A stretch of DNA of 47,569 nucleotides from UMGS755 sp045590535 (GCA_045590535.1 JAZNRE010000001.1:1-47569), one strand, 5' to 3'; shown: positions 6,563-15,004, numbered from the stretch's first letter. Program-made: numbers and translations. The notes: generated by a model not told the origin, from the sequence alone.

Positions 6563-6584
6563 GGCATCTAGATTATACAGTCTT
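6563..6584 (+). repeat. Dispersed spacer motif GGCATCTAGATTATACAGTC, copy 3
   Basis: Third near-identical copy of the word at 478 and 2588, ahead of the phosphoglycerol transferase gene. It marks the right edge of the repeat-rich zone. Confidence 0.6.
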
Positions 6585-6629
6585 AATACATGCAACAAGA
6601 TACCAGTAACCAGGGAGATGGATGATAGA

Positions 6630-8165
6630 ATGGTTGAAACACAAAAAGAAAAAAGAGTAAACATACAAAAAAACGGTTTGAACAGTTGGCGCATCACTTT
6701 AGGCGTTGTGTGCTCCATGCTTATTTTGTTTGCGCTTTTGCTGTTCTTTTCTGCGTCGTGGTATATTAAACACTATGGCAATACCGGATTTGATTCGGTG
6801 CTGTTCACTCTTTTTTCCAATTTAGGTGGTGTAAGCAAGGGGCTTATAATCAGTTTTTGCCTTGAGAGTGTTTTGCCCATGGTTTTAATCGGTGCGGTGC
6901 TGATTTTTCTTGTATATGGTTTAAACATCAAAAAAGCGTGGTTTAAAAAAGTTAAATTTTGGCACAAAGCCGTGCTTTCGTTGATGCTCGCCGTTTTATT
7001 CTTTATCCTTGCAGGAACCAAAGTGAATGTTTTTGGCTACATTCAAAAAATTGCCCTGCAAACAACTCTATATGAAGATTATTTTGTTGAGCCAAGCTGC
7101 GATATTGTTCGATTTCCTGAAAAGAAACGAAATTTGATTTACATATTTCTAGAATCCATGGAAACCACCTACATGTCACAAGAAGAGGGTGGCGCACGGC
7201 CGAAAAATGTGATTCCGGAGCTGACGAAGCTGGCTGTTGAAAATGTAAGCTTTTCAGACAGCGAAACCTTGGGCGGATTTTTAACACCCAGCGGGACCGG
7301 GTGGACCGTTGCGGGCATGGTGGCGCAAACCTCGGGTGTGCCCCTTAAAGGCTCGGCGGGGGTTTTGGAAAATAATGAGTACGGAAAAGACAACTTTCTG
7401 CCCGGTGTAACCTCTCTTTCTGATATTTTACATGAAAATGGTTATCAGCAGGCTTTAATTGTGGGTTCTGATGCCTCTTATGCCAACCGGGATGTTTACT
7501 TTAAACAACACAAAACAGACCGGATTTATGACTATTTTTCGGCGCAGGAAGAGGGAGTTATTGATAAGGGTTATTATGTTTGGTGGGGCATGGAGGACGA
7601 ATATCTTTTTGATTATGCCAAAGATAAAATCAGGGAGCTATCAAAAGGTAAAGAGCCTTTTGCCTGCACCTTGCTCACGGCGGATACACACTTTCCGGAA
7701 GGATTTAAGTGTGAACAATGTGAGGACAAATTCAGCGAACAATATGACAATGTGCTGTCTTGCGCAAGCAGACAGGTTGCCGATTTTATCCGTTGGCTGA
7801 AGCAACAAAGTTTTTATGATAACACCACCATTGTCATTTGTGGTGACCATTTGAGCATGGACAACCAATATGTTGAACGAAATGTTCAAAAAGACTATCA
7901 AAGAAAAGTGTATAACTGTTTTATCAACTCGGCTAAAGAAAGTGCAAATTATCAAAACAGAATCTTTACAAGTCTTGACATTTTCCCCACAACATTAGCC
8001 GCTATGGGCTGCGAAATAAAAGGCGAACGCCTGGGACTTGGAACCAATCTGTTTTCAGAAAAATCCACGATAGCAGAAGAGATAGGTTATGAAGAATTTG
8101 ACCATAAGCTGCTTTATAGTTCAAATTATTACATCAAAAAGTTTATGGTAGGAGAACACGAATAA
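6630..8165 (+). CDS. Phosphoglycerol transferase / LTA-synthase-family sulfatase-fold protein
   Basis: 511 residues. Four to five membrane spans occupy about residues 20-140, followed by an extracytoplasmic alkaline-phosphatase-fold domain. Family marks are IFLESMETTY (about 172-181, metal-binding Glu), SGTGWTVAGM (about 221, region of the nucleophilic Thr), ADTHFPEGF and the GDH metal site near the C-terminus. The SGTGWTVAGM...SGVPL block is closest to OpgB/MdoB, which moves phosphoglycerol from lipid onto glycans; in Gram-positives related enzymes build lipoteichoic acid. ATG 6630 is preferred over 6618 because AGGGAG lies at 6612-6617. Glycan or teichoic acid modification at the outer membrane face is the likely role; the acceptor is unknown. 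Confidence 0.85.
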   Translation: MVETQKEKRVNIQKNGLNSWRITLGVVCSMLILFALLLFFSASWYIKHYGNTGFDSVLFTLFSNLGGVSKGLIISFCLESVLPMVLIGAVLIFLVYGLNIKKAWFKKVKFWHKAVLSLMLAVLFFILAGTKVNVFGYIQKIALQTTLYEDYFVEPSCDIVRFPEKKRNLIYIFLESMETTYMSQEEGGARPKNVIPELTKLAVENVSFSDSETLGGFLTPSGTGWTVAGMVAQTSGVPLKGSAGVLENNEYGKDNFLPGVTSLSDILHENGYQQALIVGSDASYANRDVYFKQHKTDRIYDYFSAQEEGVIDKGYYVWWGMEDEYLFDYAKDKIRELSKGKEPFACTLLTADTHFPEGFKCEQCEDKFSEQYDNVLSCASRQVADFIRWLKQQSFYDNTTIVICGDHLSMDNQYVERNVQKDYQRKVYNCFINSAKESANYQNRIFTSLDIFPTTLAAMGCEIKGERLGLGTNLFSEKSTIAEEIGYEEFDHKLLYSSNYYIKKFMVGEHE

Positions 8166-8190
8166 AAATTTAAAAAACGAGGGAAGTTAA

Positions 8191-8391
8191 ATGGAAAAAC
8201 TCTTAAAACGGATCAATGAACTTGCTAAAAAGTCAAGAGAGCAGGGGCTTAATGACGAAGAAAAAGCGGAGCAAAATACACTCCGGCAGGAATATATTAA
8301 AAAGTTTCGCCAAGGCATGGAAAACACATTAAACAGTGTTTATATAATGGATGAAATGGGGAACAAAAGAAAAGTGGAAAAGAGAAAATAA
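8191..8391 (+). CDS. DUF896 family small protein (YnzC-like)
   Basis: 66 residues, mostly helical and charged. The family start LLKRINELAKKSREQGLNDE and the centre LRQEYIKKFRQ match DUF896, whose Bacillus members (YnzC, YwbB) are small cytosolic helix-hairpin proteins, one of them in the SOS-linked yneA operon. The molecular function is unknown. It lies 25 bp after the phosphoglycerol transferase and follows GAGGGAAG. Confidence 0.85.
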   Translation: MEKLLKRINELAKKSREQGLNDEEKAEQNTLRQEYIKKFRQGMENTLNSVYIMDEMGNKRKVEKRK

Positions 8392-8482
8392 TTTGTGATT
8401 TTATTTTAATTCAGATTCCCGAAATGATTTTAGATATGTTAAAATGTGAGTAGAATGAATAAATTTCTTATAGGAGGTCTTT

Positions 8483-9454
8483 ATGAAATTAGGTGTTTTT
8501 AGTCCTGTATTAGCGCAAGCCAGCTTTAAAGAAATGATTGAATATCTTTCCTCCCTTGGCGTTGACCAGGTTGAAATGGGGGCCGGCGGCAATCCCGGCA
8601 AGGCACACTTTGACCCGGAGATTCTTTTAAAAGATGAGGCTAAAATTGAAGAAATTAAGAAAATTCTTGCGGATAATAACATGTCCATTGCGGCCATCAG
8701 CTGTCATGGAAATCCTGTGCATCCCAATAAAGAAACCGCCCGGATGTATCATGAAGACTTTAACAACGCTGTTCTTTTAGCTGAAAAACTTGGGGTTGAC
8801 ACCATGGTTGGTTTTTCGGGCTGTCCCGGTGATTCGGCTACCAGTCAAAAACCAAACTGGATTACATGCCCTTGGCCGGAGGATTTTTTAGAGATTTTAG
8901 ATTATCAATGGAACGAGGTTTTGATTCCGTACTGGAAGGAAGAGGTCAAGTTTTGCAAAGCCCATGGCATTAAAAAAATTGCTTTTGAAATGCACCCCGG
9001 CTTTTGTGTGTATAACACCGCAACGGTCTTGAAATTAAGAGAAGCCGTTGGGGATATCATTGGTGCCAATGTGGACCCCAGCCACCTTTTTTGGCAGGGC
9101 ATGGACCCTGTTGAGGTGATTAAGGTTTTAGGCAAGGCAAATGCTATTTATCATTTCCATGCCAAAGACACCAGGATTGATGAAAGAAACAAAGCCATAA
9201 ACGGTGTTTTGGACTTGGGCCACTACAGCAACATTTCAGAGCGTTCCTGGGTGTTTCGCACGGTGGGTTACGGCCACGGCAAAGAAGTGTGGAATGATAT
9301 TATCAGTGCCCTTAAAGTGTCAGGATATGACGGTGTTATCAGCATAGAGCATGAAGATGCGCTGATGAGTTCAAAAGAAGGCCTTGAAAAAGCCATTGCA
9401 TTCTTAAAGGATGTTATTATTTATGAAAAGCCGGAAGAAATTTGGTGGGCATAA
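8483..9454 (+). CDS. Sugar phosphate isomerase/epimerase family TIM-barrel protein
   Basis: 323 residues, ribosome site AGGAGG. The fold is that of xylose-isomerase-like / AP endonuclease 2 proteins. MKLGVFSPVL and VDQVEMGAGG form the first barrel strands, and metal ligands are suggested by ISCHGNP, FEMHPGF, NVDPSHLFWQG, YHFHAKD and SIEHED. Such enzymes isomerise or epimerise sugars or inositol derivatives (IolE/IolI group); the substrate cannot be read from sequence. It lies 47 bp ahead of a large unrecognised gene, probably in one operon. Confidence 0.85.
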   Translation: MKLGVFSPVLAQASFKEMIEYLSSLGVDQVEMGAGGNPGKAHFDPEILLKDEAKIEEIKKILADNNMSIAAISCHGNPVHPNKETARMYHEDFNNAVLLAEKLGVDTMVGFSGCPGDSATSQKPNWITCPWPEDFLEILDYQWNEVLIPYWKEEVKFCKAHGIKKIAFEMHPGFCVYNTATVLKLREAVGDIIGANVDPSHLFWQGMDPVEVIKVLGKANAIYHFHAKDTRIDERNKAINGVLDLGHYSNISERSWVFRTVGYGHGKEVWNDIISALKVSGYDGVISIEHEDALMSSKEGLEKAIAFLKDVIIYEKPEEIWWA

Positions 9455-9501
9455 TTTAACTTTAGATAAAACAAGAAAATTTATTATAACGGAGGCTATG
9501 T

Positions 9502-10932
9502 ATGGAAATTTCTACTTGTAATAGCATGGCGGTTTTTAAAACCGAATTTAATGAAAAGTTTGACCTTGTGCAATACTTTCGTGGAATCAACATGGAAAAT
9601 GTAACGCAACACACGGCAACCGATTTTTATGCAGCCGGTTTGCAAAGAAAAGGGCATATTGATATTTGGCACATGGATATTCCCCTGGCGGTTTCCACAG
9701 ATGAATGCACACCTCAATTTATCAACAAAGAATATTTAGGTGGCAACCACGGTGCGCCTTTTTGCACCTGTGTTCAGTCAGAAAGCATTTGCGAAGAAAG
9801 CTATGAAATCGGTTCTGTTTGGATAGACGAAGAAGGCACTAAGTGGATGCTGCTTAAATCCTTTAAAAATTCACTGGTTTTCATTTCAGAAAACTTAGGC
9901 ACAAAAACCGATTATCATTTTAAAAAGAAAATTACAGGTAAACTCAGCCCTTATAAAAATACAAAAAACACAGAAGATATTTGCAACTTTAACCAGGAAC
10001 TTTATGCCTATACGCCCATTATCAGAATGAAAAGCAAACAGCTGGTTGCCATTATGGCAGATGGCACAAAGCTTTATAACACTTCAGTTGGTGACTGTGT
10101 TGAAGGCTTAATTGAAGAAGAATATGACATTTTAAATCCCTCTTCCTTCTTTGATGCAAGTCTTTGCGAGATTGAAGGCGCAGAGGTGTTTAAAAAAGAT
10201 GGCGAAGCTTTGATGAATTGCAAGATTCGATACCGGATTTTAAATGATGGAACCATTATTTGCGAATTTGAATATAAAGCCCTGCAGGATGTGAATTACA
10301 GCTCATGTATGGGTCTTATGTTCCAGGAAAAGTGTAATTCCTTTGTGGGCGGTGTTTACCGCTACATACCCAAAACCTTGCCTTTTGAAAGCGACGGTTA
10401 TACATATGACTGCACAAATCCTCACGATTATGCTGCACAGCCGTTCCCGAATATAAATCTCACTCCCGAATATTGGGAAAATCCGTTAATGCCGCCGGAC
10501 CGTGTGGTCGATTATTATAAAGATATTAACGACAACAATGTGGCGGCCTTTGCCGGTGGATATTTACCTGTTTATGACGGCGTGGGCGCCATTCGTAAAG
10601 ACAATTTACGATATTCGAACATGGTGGTTGAAACCAACAAGGCCTATCCCATTTTTGCAAATCTTGAGTTTATGAAACATCTAAAGGGCGCAGGCTACCG
10701 GAAGTATTTTGACAACCGCCAAAACAACAGTTCCTTGTATACAGTGGATTACGACGGCGCCACCTATTACTATGTTGACTTTTTTGCAAAAGACAGCCTG
10801 ACTATCGACACAAATGGCAAGCTGTTTGAAATTGTTGAAAAGAGTGAAAGTGTGGCATTTAATGAGCAAAACGGTGTGCTGACTGTTTCAGGCGACAAGG
10901 GATATTTCGTTATCAAGGTAATGCAAGCATAA
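9502..10932 (+). CDS. Protein of unknown function, partner of the sugar isomerase
   Basis: 476 residues, ribosome site CGGAGG. No signal peptide or membrane span. The sequence is rich in aromatic residues, Asp/Asn and Gly (for example GGNHGAPFCTC and GGYLPVYDGVG), suggesting a large beta-rich fold as in many carbohydrate-active or sugar-binding proteins. I recognise no family signature. The close spacing to the isomerase suggests both act on one carbohydrate. Confidence 0.7.
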   Translation: MEISTCNSMAVFKTEFNEKFDLVQYFRGINMENVTQHTATDFYAAGLQRKGHIDIWHMDIPLAVSTDECTPQFINKEYLGGNHGAPFCTCVQSESICEESYEIGSVWIDEEGTKWMLLKSFKNSLVFISENLGTKTDYHFKKKITGKLSPYKNTKNTEDICNFNQELYAYTPIIRMKSKQLVAIMADGTKLYNTSVGDCVEGLIEEEYDILNPSSFFDASLCEIEGAEVFKKDGEALMNCKIRYRILNDGTIICEFEYKALQDVNYSSCMGLMFQEKCNSFVGGVYRYIPKTLPFESDGYTYDCTNPHDYAAQPFPNINLTPEYWENPLMPPDRVVDYYKDINDNNVAAFAGGYLPVYDGVGAIRKDNLRYSNMVVETNKAYPIFANLEFMKHLKGAGYRKYFDNRQNNSSLYTVDYDGATYYYVDFFAKDSLTIDTNGKLFEIVEKSESVAFNEQNGVLTVSGDKGYFVIKVMQA

Positions 10933-10983
10933 AAAACAGAGATAAGTTAAACCTAATAGACAGAAAGCATGGGAGGGGATTTG

Positions 10984-12486
10984 ATGGGACAAAAAATGTA
11001 TCTTTGTATTGATTTAAAATCCTTTTATGCCTCTGTTGAATGTATCGAACGCGGTCTTGATGCCATGACCACTAATTTGGTAGTTGCCGATAACAGCCGG
11101 ACAGAAAAAACAATTTGTCTGGCTGTTTCGCCTTCTTTAAAATCTTTTGGCATTCCGGGACGCCCCCGGCTTTTTGAAGTGATCGAGCAGGTTAAAAAGG
11201 TGAACCGTGAACGGCAAAAAAAGGCTCCTTCAGGCAAACTAACGGGGGAATCTTATGATATCTGCCAGCTTAATGAACACAAAGACATAGCGGTATCGTA
11301 CCTTGTAGCACCACCACGCATGGCACATTACATGGCCTACAGCACACGGATTTATGAAATATATTTAAAGTATATTGCTCCTGAGGATATTCATGTTTAT
11401 TCTATTGATGAGGTGTTTATTGACATCACACGATATTTAAAAACCTATAATAAAACACCTCGAGAGCTTGCTATGACATTGATTTTGGATGTGTTAAAAG
11501 AAACAGGCATCACCGCAACGGCAGGCATTGGAACCAATATGTATCTTGCAAAGGTTGCCATGGATATTGTGGCAAAAAAAGCCGAGGCAACCAAAGACGG
11601 CGTTCGCGTTGCTGAGCTTGATGAAATGTCCTATCGAAAAACCTTGTGGCAACATAGACCCCTGACGGATTTTTGGCGTGTGGGTAAGGGAATTGCCAAA
11701 AAATTAGAAGCAGCAGGGCTTCATACCATGGGGGATGTTGCCCGCGAATCTTTAACGGAATATGGCGAGGACAGGCTCTATAAAATGTTTGGTGTGGGTG
11801 CTGAATTTTTAATTGACCATGCCTGGGGCTGGGAACCTTGCGAGCTTGAGGACATCAGGCGGTATCATCCTGAAACCAAAAGCATTGGGTCGGGACAGGT
11901 GTTGCACACGCCGTATTCCTTTGAAAAGGCCAAAATTGTAACCTGGGAAATGACAGAGCTTTTGGTTCTTGAGCTTGTTGAAAAAAGGCTGGTTTCAAAA
12001 CAGTTTGTGTTAACGGTTGGCTATGATATTGACAATTTAAAAGACGGGTGCAGTTACAAGGGTGAAATCACTGTGGATGCCTATGGCAGAAAGGTGCCCA
12101 AACACGCCCACGGTACCACAAATTTAGAGTTTGAAACCTCTTCAACCAAGCTGATAACCGAGGCTGTTATGGCGCTTTATGACCGCATTGTTGACCCCAA
12201 CTTGTTAATTCGAAGGATTAACATCACGGCGGGCAATGTGCTTGCAGAGAGTGCTGTTTCCAAGGCGAAAAAAAGCGGTCAGTTGGATTTTTTTACGAAT
12301 TATGAAACCTTAGAGGCAGATGAAGAACAAAAGGCTTTAGCCCTTGAAAAAGAGCGTAAAATTCAAGAAGCCATTCTGCTTATTAAAAAACAATTTGGTA
12401 AAAATGCCATTTTAAAAGGAGTCAATTTGGAAGAAGGGGCCACGGCAAAGGACCGTAATAAGCAAATTGGAGGGCACAAGGCATGA
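10984..12486 (+). CDS. Y-family translesion DNA polymerase (UmuC/UvrX-like)
   Basis: 500 residues. The palm begins CIDLKSFYASVECIERGLD with the first catalytic Asp; the second site YSIDEVFIDIT lies at about residue 140. Helix-hairpin-helix and little-finger regions follow (ATAGIGTNMYLAKVAMDI, then FWRVGKGIAKKLEAAGLHT). Length and the YolD partner match the Gram-positive UvrX/YqjW type that copies past DNA lesions. The start is ATG 10984, which follows GGGAGGGG; the ATG at 10969 precedes that site. The stop overlaps the next start (ATGA), so the pair is translationally coupled. No clear LexA box is visible upstream. Confidence 0.93.
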   Translation: MGQKMYLCIDLKSFYASVECIERGLDAMTTNLVVADNSRTEKTICLAVSPSLKSFGIPGRPRLFEVIEQVKKVNRERQKKAPSGKLTGESYDICQLNEHKDIAVSYLVAPPRMAHYMAYSTRIYEIYLKYIAPEDIHVYSIDEVFIDITRYLKTYNKTPRELAMTLILDVLKETGITATAGIGTNMYLAKVAMDIVAKKAEATKDGVRVAELDEMSYRKTLWQHRPLTDFWRVGKGIAKKLEAAGLHTMGDVARESLTEYGEDRLYKMFGVGAEFLIDHAWGWEPCELEDIRRYHPETKSIGSGQVLHTPYSFEKAKIVTWEMTELLVLELVEKRLVSKQFVLTVGYDIDNLKDGCSYKGEITVDAYGRKVPKHAHGTTNLEFETSSTKLITEAVMALYDRIVDPNLLIRRINITAGNVLAESAVSKAKKSGQLDFFTNYETLEADEEQKALALEKERKIQEAILLIKKQFGKNAILKGVNLEEGATAKDRNKQIGGHKA

Positions 12487-12917
12487 ATCCTTATGATGAT
12501 ATTATACACCTGCCGCATCCTGAACCTAAAAAGCATAAACGGGCATCCCGGGAGAGCCGCGCCGCGCAATTTGGCGCCTTCAGAGCACTGACCGGTCATG
12601 AAGAAGCGGTTAATGAAACGGCCAGAATCACAGACAGCCGGGTTGAACTCAGCGAAAATATGATGGAAATTTTAAACGGAAAAATCTTAATGCTCAAAGA
12701 GCGCATAGAAGAAATGCCCACAGTTTCAATCACATTTTTTAAACCCGATGAGAAAAAAGACGGCGGAACCTATATAGAGCATACAGGTCGGATTAAAAAA
12801 ATCAACGGCTATGAAAGGACAATTCTGTTTACTGACCGGCTTAAAGTTGAAATTCCCATGATTGTTGACATTCAAAGCGATATATTTATTGATGCAGATG
12901 ATTTTTGTGAATTATAG
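12483..12917 (+). CDS. YolD-like protein
   Basis: 144 residues. YolD-like proteins pair with Y-family polymerases in Firmicutes and are thought to help or regulate them, as UmuD does in other bacteria, without being a protease. The basic N-terminus contains RASRESRAAQFGAFRALTGH, a family mark, and the C-terminal part (GRIKKINGYERTILFTDRLK) is a small beta-sheet domain. It starts inside the polymerase stop codon, ends in TAG and is followed by a strong terminator. Confidence 0.9.
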   Translation: MNPYDDIIHLPHPEPKKHKRASRESRAAQFGAFRALTGHEEAVNETARITDSRVELSENMMEILNGKILMLKERIEEMPTVSITFFKPDEKKDGGTYIEHTGRIKKINGYERTILFTDRLKVEIPMIVDIQSDIFIDADDFCEL

Positions 12918-12925
12918 ACACATGC

Positions 12926-12967
12926 AAAAGGGGAAGGTTTAAACATCGATTTAAACCTTCCCCTTTT
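12926..12967. terminator. Bidirectional intrinsic terminator
   Basis: AAAAGGGGAAGGTTTAAA pairs perfectly over 18 bp with TTTAAACCTTCCCCTTTT around the loop CATCGA. A/T flanks make it work on both strands, ending the polymerase/yolD operon and the convergent dpaB transcript. Confidence 0.95.
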
Positions 12968-12976
12968 TAGCGTATG

Positions 12977-13549
12977 TTAAAGAATAACAGGTTGTCGTTG
13001 TGTACCGGAAAGGGCAGCACGAACGGTTTCTGTGATTTGTGACATGTCGGCCACCAAAGAGTTTGTTTTATGAATCGGGTCATCCTGCCCGTAAGGAACA
13101 AAATAGAGATTTTGAACATTTAATAAATGACCAATGTTTTTGCCGCTGCCGCCCAAACCGTCATTGGTGGAAACAGCCACAATAACCGGCTTTTGATTCC
13201 GCAGGGTTGCTTTTGCTGCCATGGTCACAGATGTATCGGTTATGCCACCGGCAAGCTTTGCCAAGGTGTTTCCGGTGCAGGGAGCAATGACCAGCGCATC
13301 CAACAAATTTTTAGGGCCAATGGGTTCAGCATCAACAATAGTATGAATAATATCATGACCTGTTATGGCTTTGATTTCAGCAATAAAATCTTGTGCCTTG
13401 CCAAAACGGGTGTCGGTTTCATAGGCAATGGGGGACATAATGGGCAAAATGGTTGCGCCTGTTTCTGCCAACACCTTCAGCTCATCAATTACCCGGCGGA
13501 AAGTGCAAAATGAACCCGTTATAGCAAAACCGATTTTTTTATCTTTCAT
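12977..13549 (-). CDS. dpaB: Dipicolinate synthase subunit B
   Basis: 190 residues. With DpaA it makes dipicolinic acid from the lysine-pathway intermediate in the mother cell late in sporulation (SpoVFB in Bacillus). It has a flavodoxin/flavoprotein-like fold: KKIGFAITGSFCTF at the start, then MSPIAYETDTRFG, APCTGNTLAKLAGGITD and NDGLGGSGKNIGHLLN. The ATG at 13549 is chosen because GGAGGTGAAGGA precedes it; longer readings start inside the dpaA segment. The start overlaps the dpaA stop (ATGA), so it needs the dpaA transcript, which the inserted element interrupts. Confidence 0.95.
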   Translation of the reverse strand: MKDKKIGFAITGSFCTFRRVIDELKVLAETGATILPIMSPIAYETDTRFGKAQDFIAEIKAITGHDIIHTIVDAEPIGPKNLLDALVIAPCTGNTLAKLAGGITDTSVTMAAKATLRNQKPVIVAVSTNDGLGGSGKNIGHLLNVQNLYFVPYGQDDPIHKTNSLVADMSQITETVRAALSGTQRQPVIL

Positions 13550-13692
13550 TCCTTCACCTCCGTTTCGCTGATAATGTTTAAAACTGTATCGCATATGATT
13601 TTTCCGGCAGTTAAAGGAGCCACTTTACCGGGTAAAGATAGGGCATGATTCACTTTTATGCCCAAATTTTTTGCAACATCGAAATCCACCCC
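13546..13692 (-). CDS. dpaA: Dipicolinate synthase subunit A, separated 3' segment (last 47 codons)
   Basis: From the junction this frame reads VDFDVAKNLGIKVNHALSLP followed by GKVAPLTAGKIICDTV and ends at a TGA overlapping the dpaB start. That is the C-terminal end of DpaA, in place directly before dpaB, but with no DpaA N-terminus in front. The missing front is at 18784-19566 on the same strand. Upstream of the junction the frame runs on into element sequence (to about 13746) without a sensible start for a separate protein. Joining at the shared CCCC (13689-13692 with 18804-18807) gives MPGGVDFDVA, the expected DpaA sequence, in frame. It should be untranslated until the element is excised. 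Confidence 0.9.
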   Translation of the reverse strand, partial: GVDFDVAKNLGIKVNHALSLPGKVAPLTAGKIICDTVLNIISETEVKE

Positions 13693-13713
13693 CGCGGATG
13701 TATATTTGGATAA
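13684..13713 (+). other. Putative left attachment site (attL) of the dpaA-interrupting element
   Basis: ATCCACCCC (13684-13692) is the host-side repeat; its partner ATCCGCCCC is at 18799-18807. Into the element the right half follows: CGGATG (13695-13700) and TTGGATAA (13706-13713). These are exact inverted matches to CATCCG and TTATCCAA at the other end. The recombinase gene begins 52 bp further right. Confidence 0.8.
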
Positions 13714-13716
13714 CAA

Positions 13717-13747
13717 GCTCATATTCTCTTTTTTTAATACATACATA
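13717..13747 (+). promoter_or_regulatory. Sigma-E-like promoter of the recombinase
   Basis: GCTCATATT (13717-13725) matches the sigma-E -35 (GTCATATT, seven of eight). After a 14-bp spacer comes CATACATA (13740-13747), six of eight to the -10 CATACAMT. The leader to the ATG at 13765 would be only about 11 nt but includes the GGGGAGG site. Mother-cell expression would fit programmed excision. Not tested. Confidence 0.55.
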
Positions 13748-13764
13748 TAGCAGGGGAGGTGGAA

Positions 13765-14985
13765 ATGATAACCAACAAAACAGCGCTTTATTTACGACTA
13801 TCAAGAGATGATGAGAAGAATACAGAATCTGAAAGCATTTTAAATCAAAGAGATTTTTTAATGCGTTATGCAAAGTGTCACGGTTTTTTGGTGGTGGCTG
13901 TTTTAGCCGACGACGGATATTCTGGCACAAGCTTTGACCGACCGGATTTTTTAAAGCTTTTGGAGTTGATTGAACGCAAAGAAATCGATGTTGTGATCAC
14001 CAAGGATTTATCCCGTTTGGGACGAGATTACATTCAAACAGGCTATTACATAGAGCAATATTTTCCCCTGCATCGGGTGCGGTATATCGCTGTTAATGAT
14101 GGTATAGATACAGAAGCGGGCGGCGTTGGCAATGACCTTTCACCCTTTCGTGCCGTGTTTAATGATATGTATGCCCGGGATATTAGCTTAAAGGTACGAA
14201 CGGCGTTGCAAACCAAAAAGCAAAACGGTCGTTTTATCGGTGCTATAGCCCCTTACGGATATAAAAAATCCCAAGAGGATAAAAACATATTGGTGCCGGA
14301 TGTGGATAAGGCGGCGATTGTGCAAGAGATTTATCGACGCTATAATCGTGGTGAGAGCATGACTTTAATAGCGCAACGGCTAACCGCAAGAAACATTAAA
14401 ACACCTTCTGAAGAAAGCGGAGTGACCGCGAAAAAAAGCACACAATGGAACGCCACAACCATTCGGCGTATTTTATCCAATCCCACCTATGCAGGCCATT
14501 TAACACAAAACCGAAGCCGCAAAATCAATTATAAGCTCAATCAAAAAATTGCCCTGCCAAAAGAAGCGTGGATAACGGTGGAGGACACACATGAGGCCAT
14601 TATAAGTCAAAAGGAATTTGATATGGCATTAAAAAGGCTGAAAGAAAGGTCCTATAACAACAAAACCAGAGGCAAAAAGGAACATCGTTTATCCGGCAAG
14701 GTTTATTGCGCGGATTGTGGCAGCCGAATGAGTTTTATCTATAGCAACAATCATTGTTATATCGTTTGCAGCAAATGGCGAAAAGAAAATAAAACCTGCA
14801 CCTCCCATTGCATTCGTGAAGATTACGTGGAAAGTTATGTAGAAACAAAGCTGAATCAGATTTGTTTTATTGAAAAAGCAGAGGGAGATTTTTTTAATAA
14901 GCATCCATATTTCAAAGAAATAAATCAAATTCAAATTGATAAAAACAAAGAAATTTTCATTAGTTTTATGCCGCGAAAAATGTAA
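13765..14985 (+). CDS. Serine site-specific recombinase of the dpaA element
   Basis: 406 residues. The resolvase catalytic domain starts TALYLRLSRDDE with nucleophile Ser13 and includes DDGYSGTSFDRPDF and ITKDLSRLGRDYIQTGYY (about 55-95). The recombinase DNA-binding domain spans about 165-275 (APYGYKKS, NPTYAGHL), and a zinc ribbon has Cys315, Cys318, Cys335 and Cys345/349. That is the layout of large serine recombinases such as SpoIVCA, though it is short: only about 57 residues follow the zinc ribbon and no long coiled coil is evident. ATG 13765 is used (GGGGAGG at 13753-13759); a GTG at 13759 is possible. Its place beside the left junction indicates that it catalyses excision. Confidence 0.93.
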   Translation: MITNKTALYLRLSRDDEKNTESESILNQRDFLMRYAKCHGFLVVAVLADDGYSGTSFDRPDFLKLLELIERKEIDVVITKDLSRLGRDYIQTGYYIEQYFPLHRVRYIAVNDGIDTEAGGVGNDLSPFRAVFNDMYARDISLKVRTALQTKKQNGRFIGAIAPYGYKKSQEDKNILVPDVDKAAIVQEIYRRYNRGESMTLIAQRLTARNIKTPSEESGVTAKKSTQWNATTIRRILSNPTYAGHLTQNRSRKINYKLNQKIALPKEAWITVEDTHEAIISQKEFDMALKRLKERSYNNKTRGKKEHRLSGKVYCADCGSRMSFIYSNNHCYIVCSKWRKENKTCTSHCIREDYVESYVETKLNQICFIEKAEGDFFNKHPYFKEINQIQIDKNKEIFISFMPRKM

Positions 14986-15004
14986 AATTTGTTACTTTTT
15001 ATTG

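Noticed and set aside
9502..10932. Glycoside hydrolase or heparinase assignment
   Set aside because: The composition is suggestive but I could not identify any family motif, so it is left as unknown.
10933..10983. LexA (SOS) box ahead of the translesion polymerase
   Set aside because: No sequence close to the Gram-positive box CGAACRNRYGTTYG is visible in the spacer.
13546..13746. Separate small gene of 66 codons ahead of dpaB
   Set aside because: Its last 47 codons are the C-terminus of DpaA. The first part is element sequence overlapping the recombinase promoter and has no sensible ribosome site.
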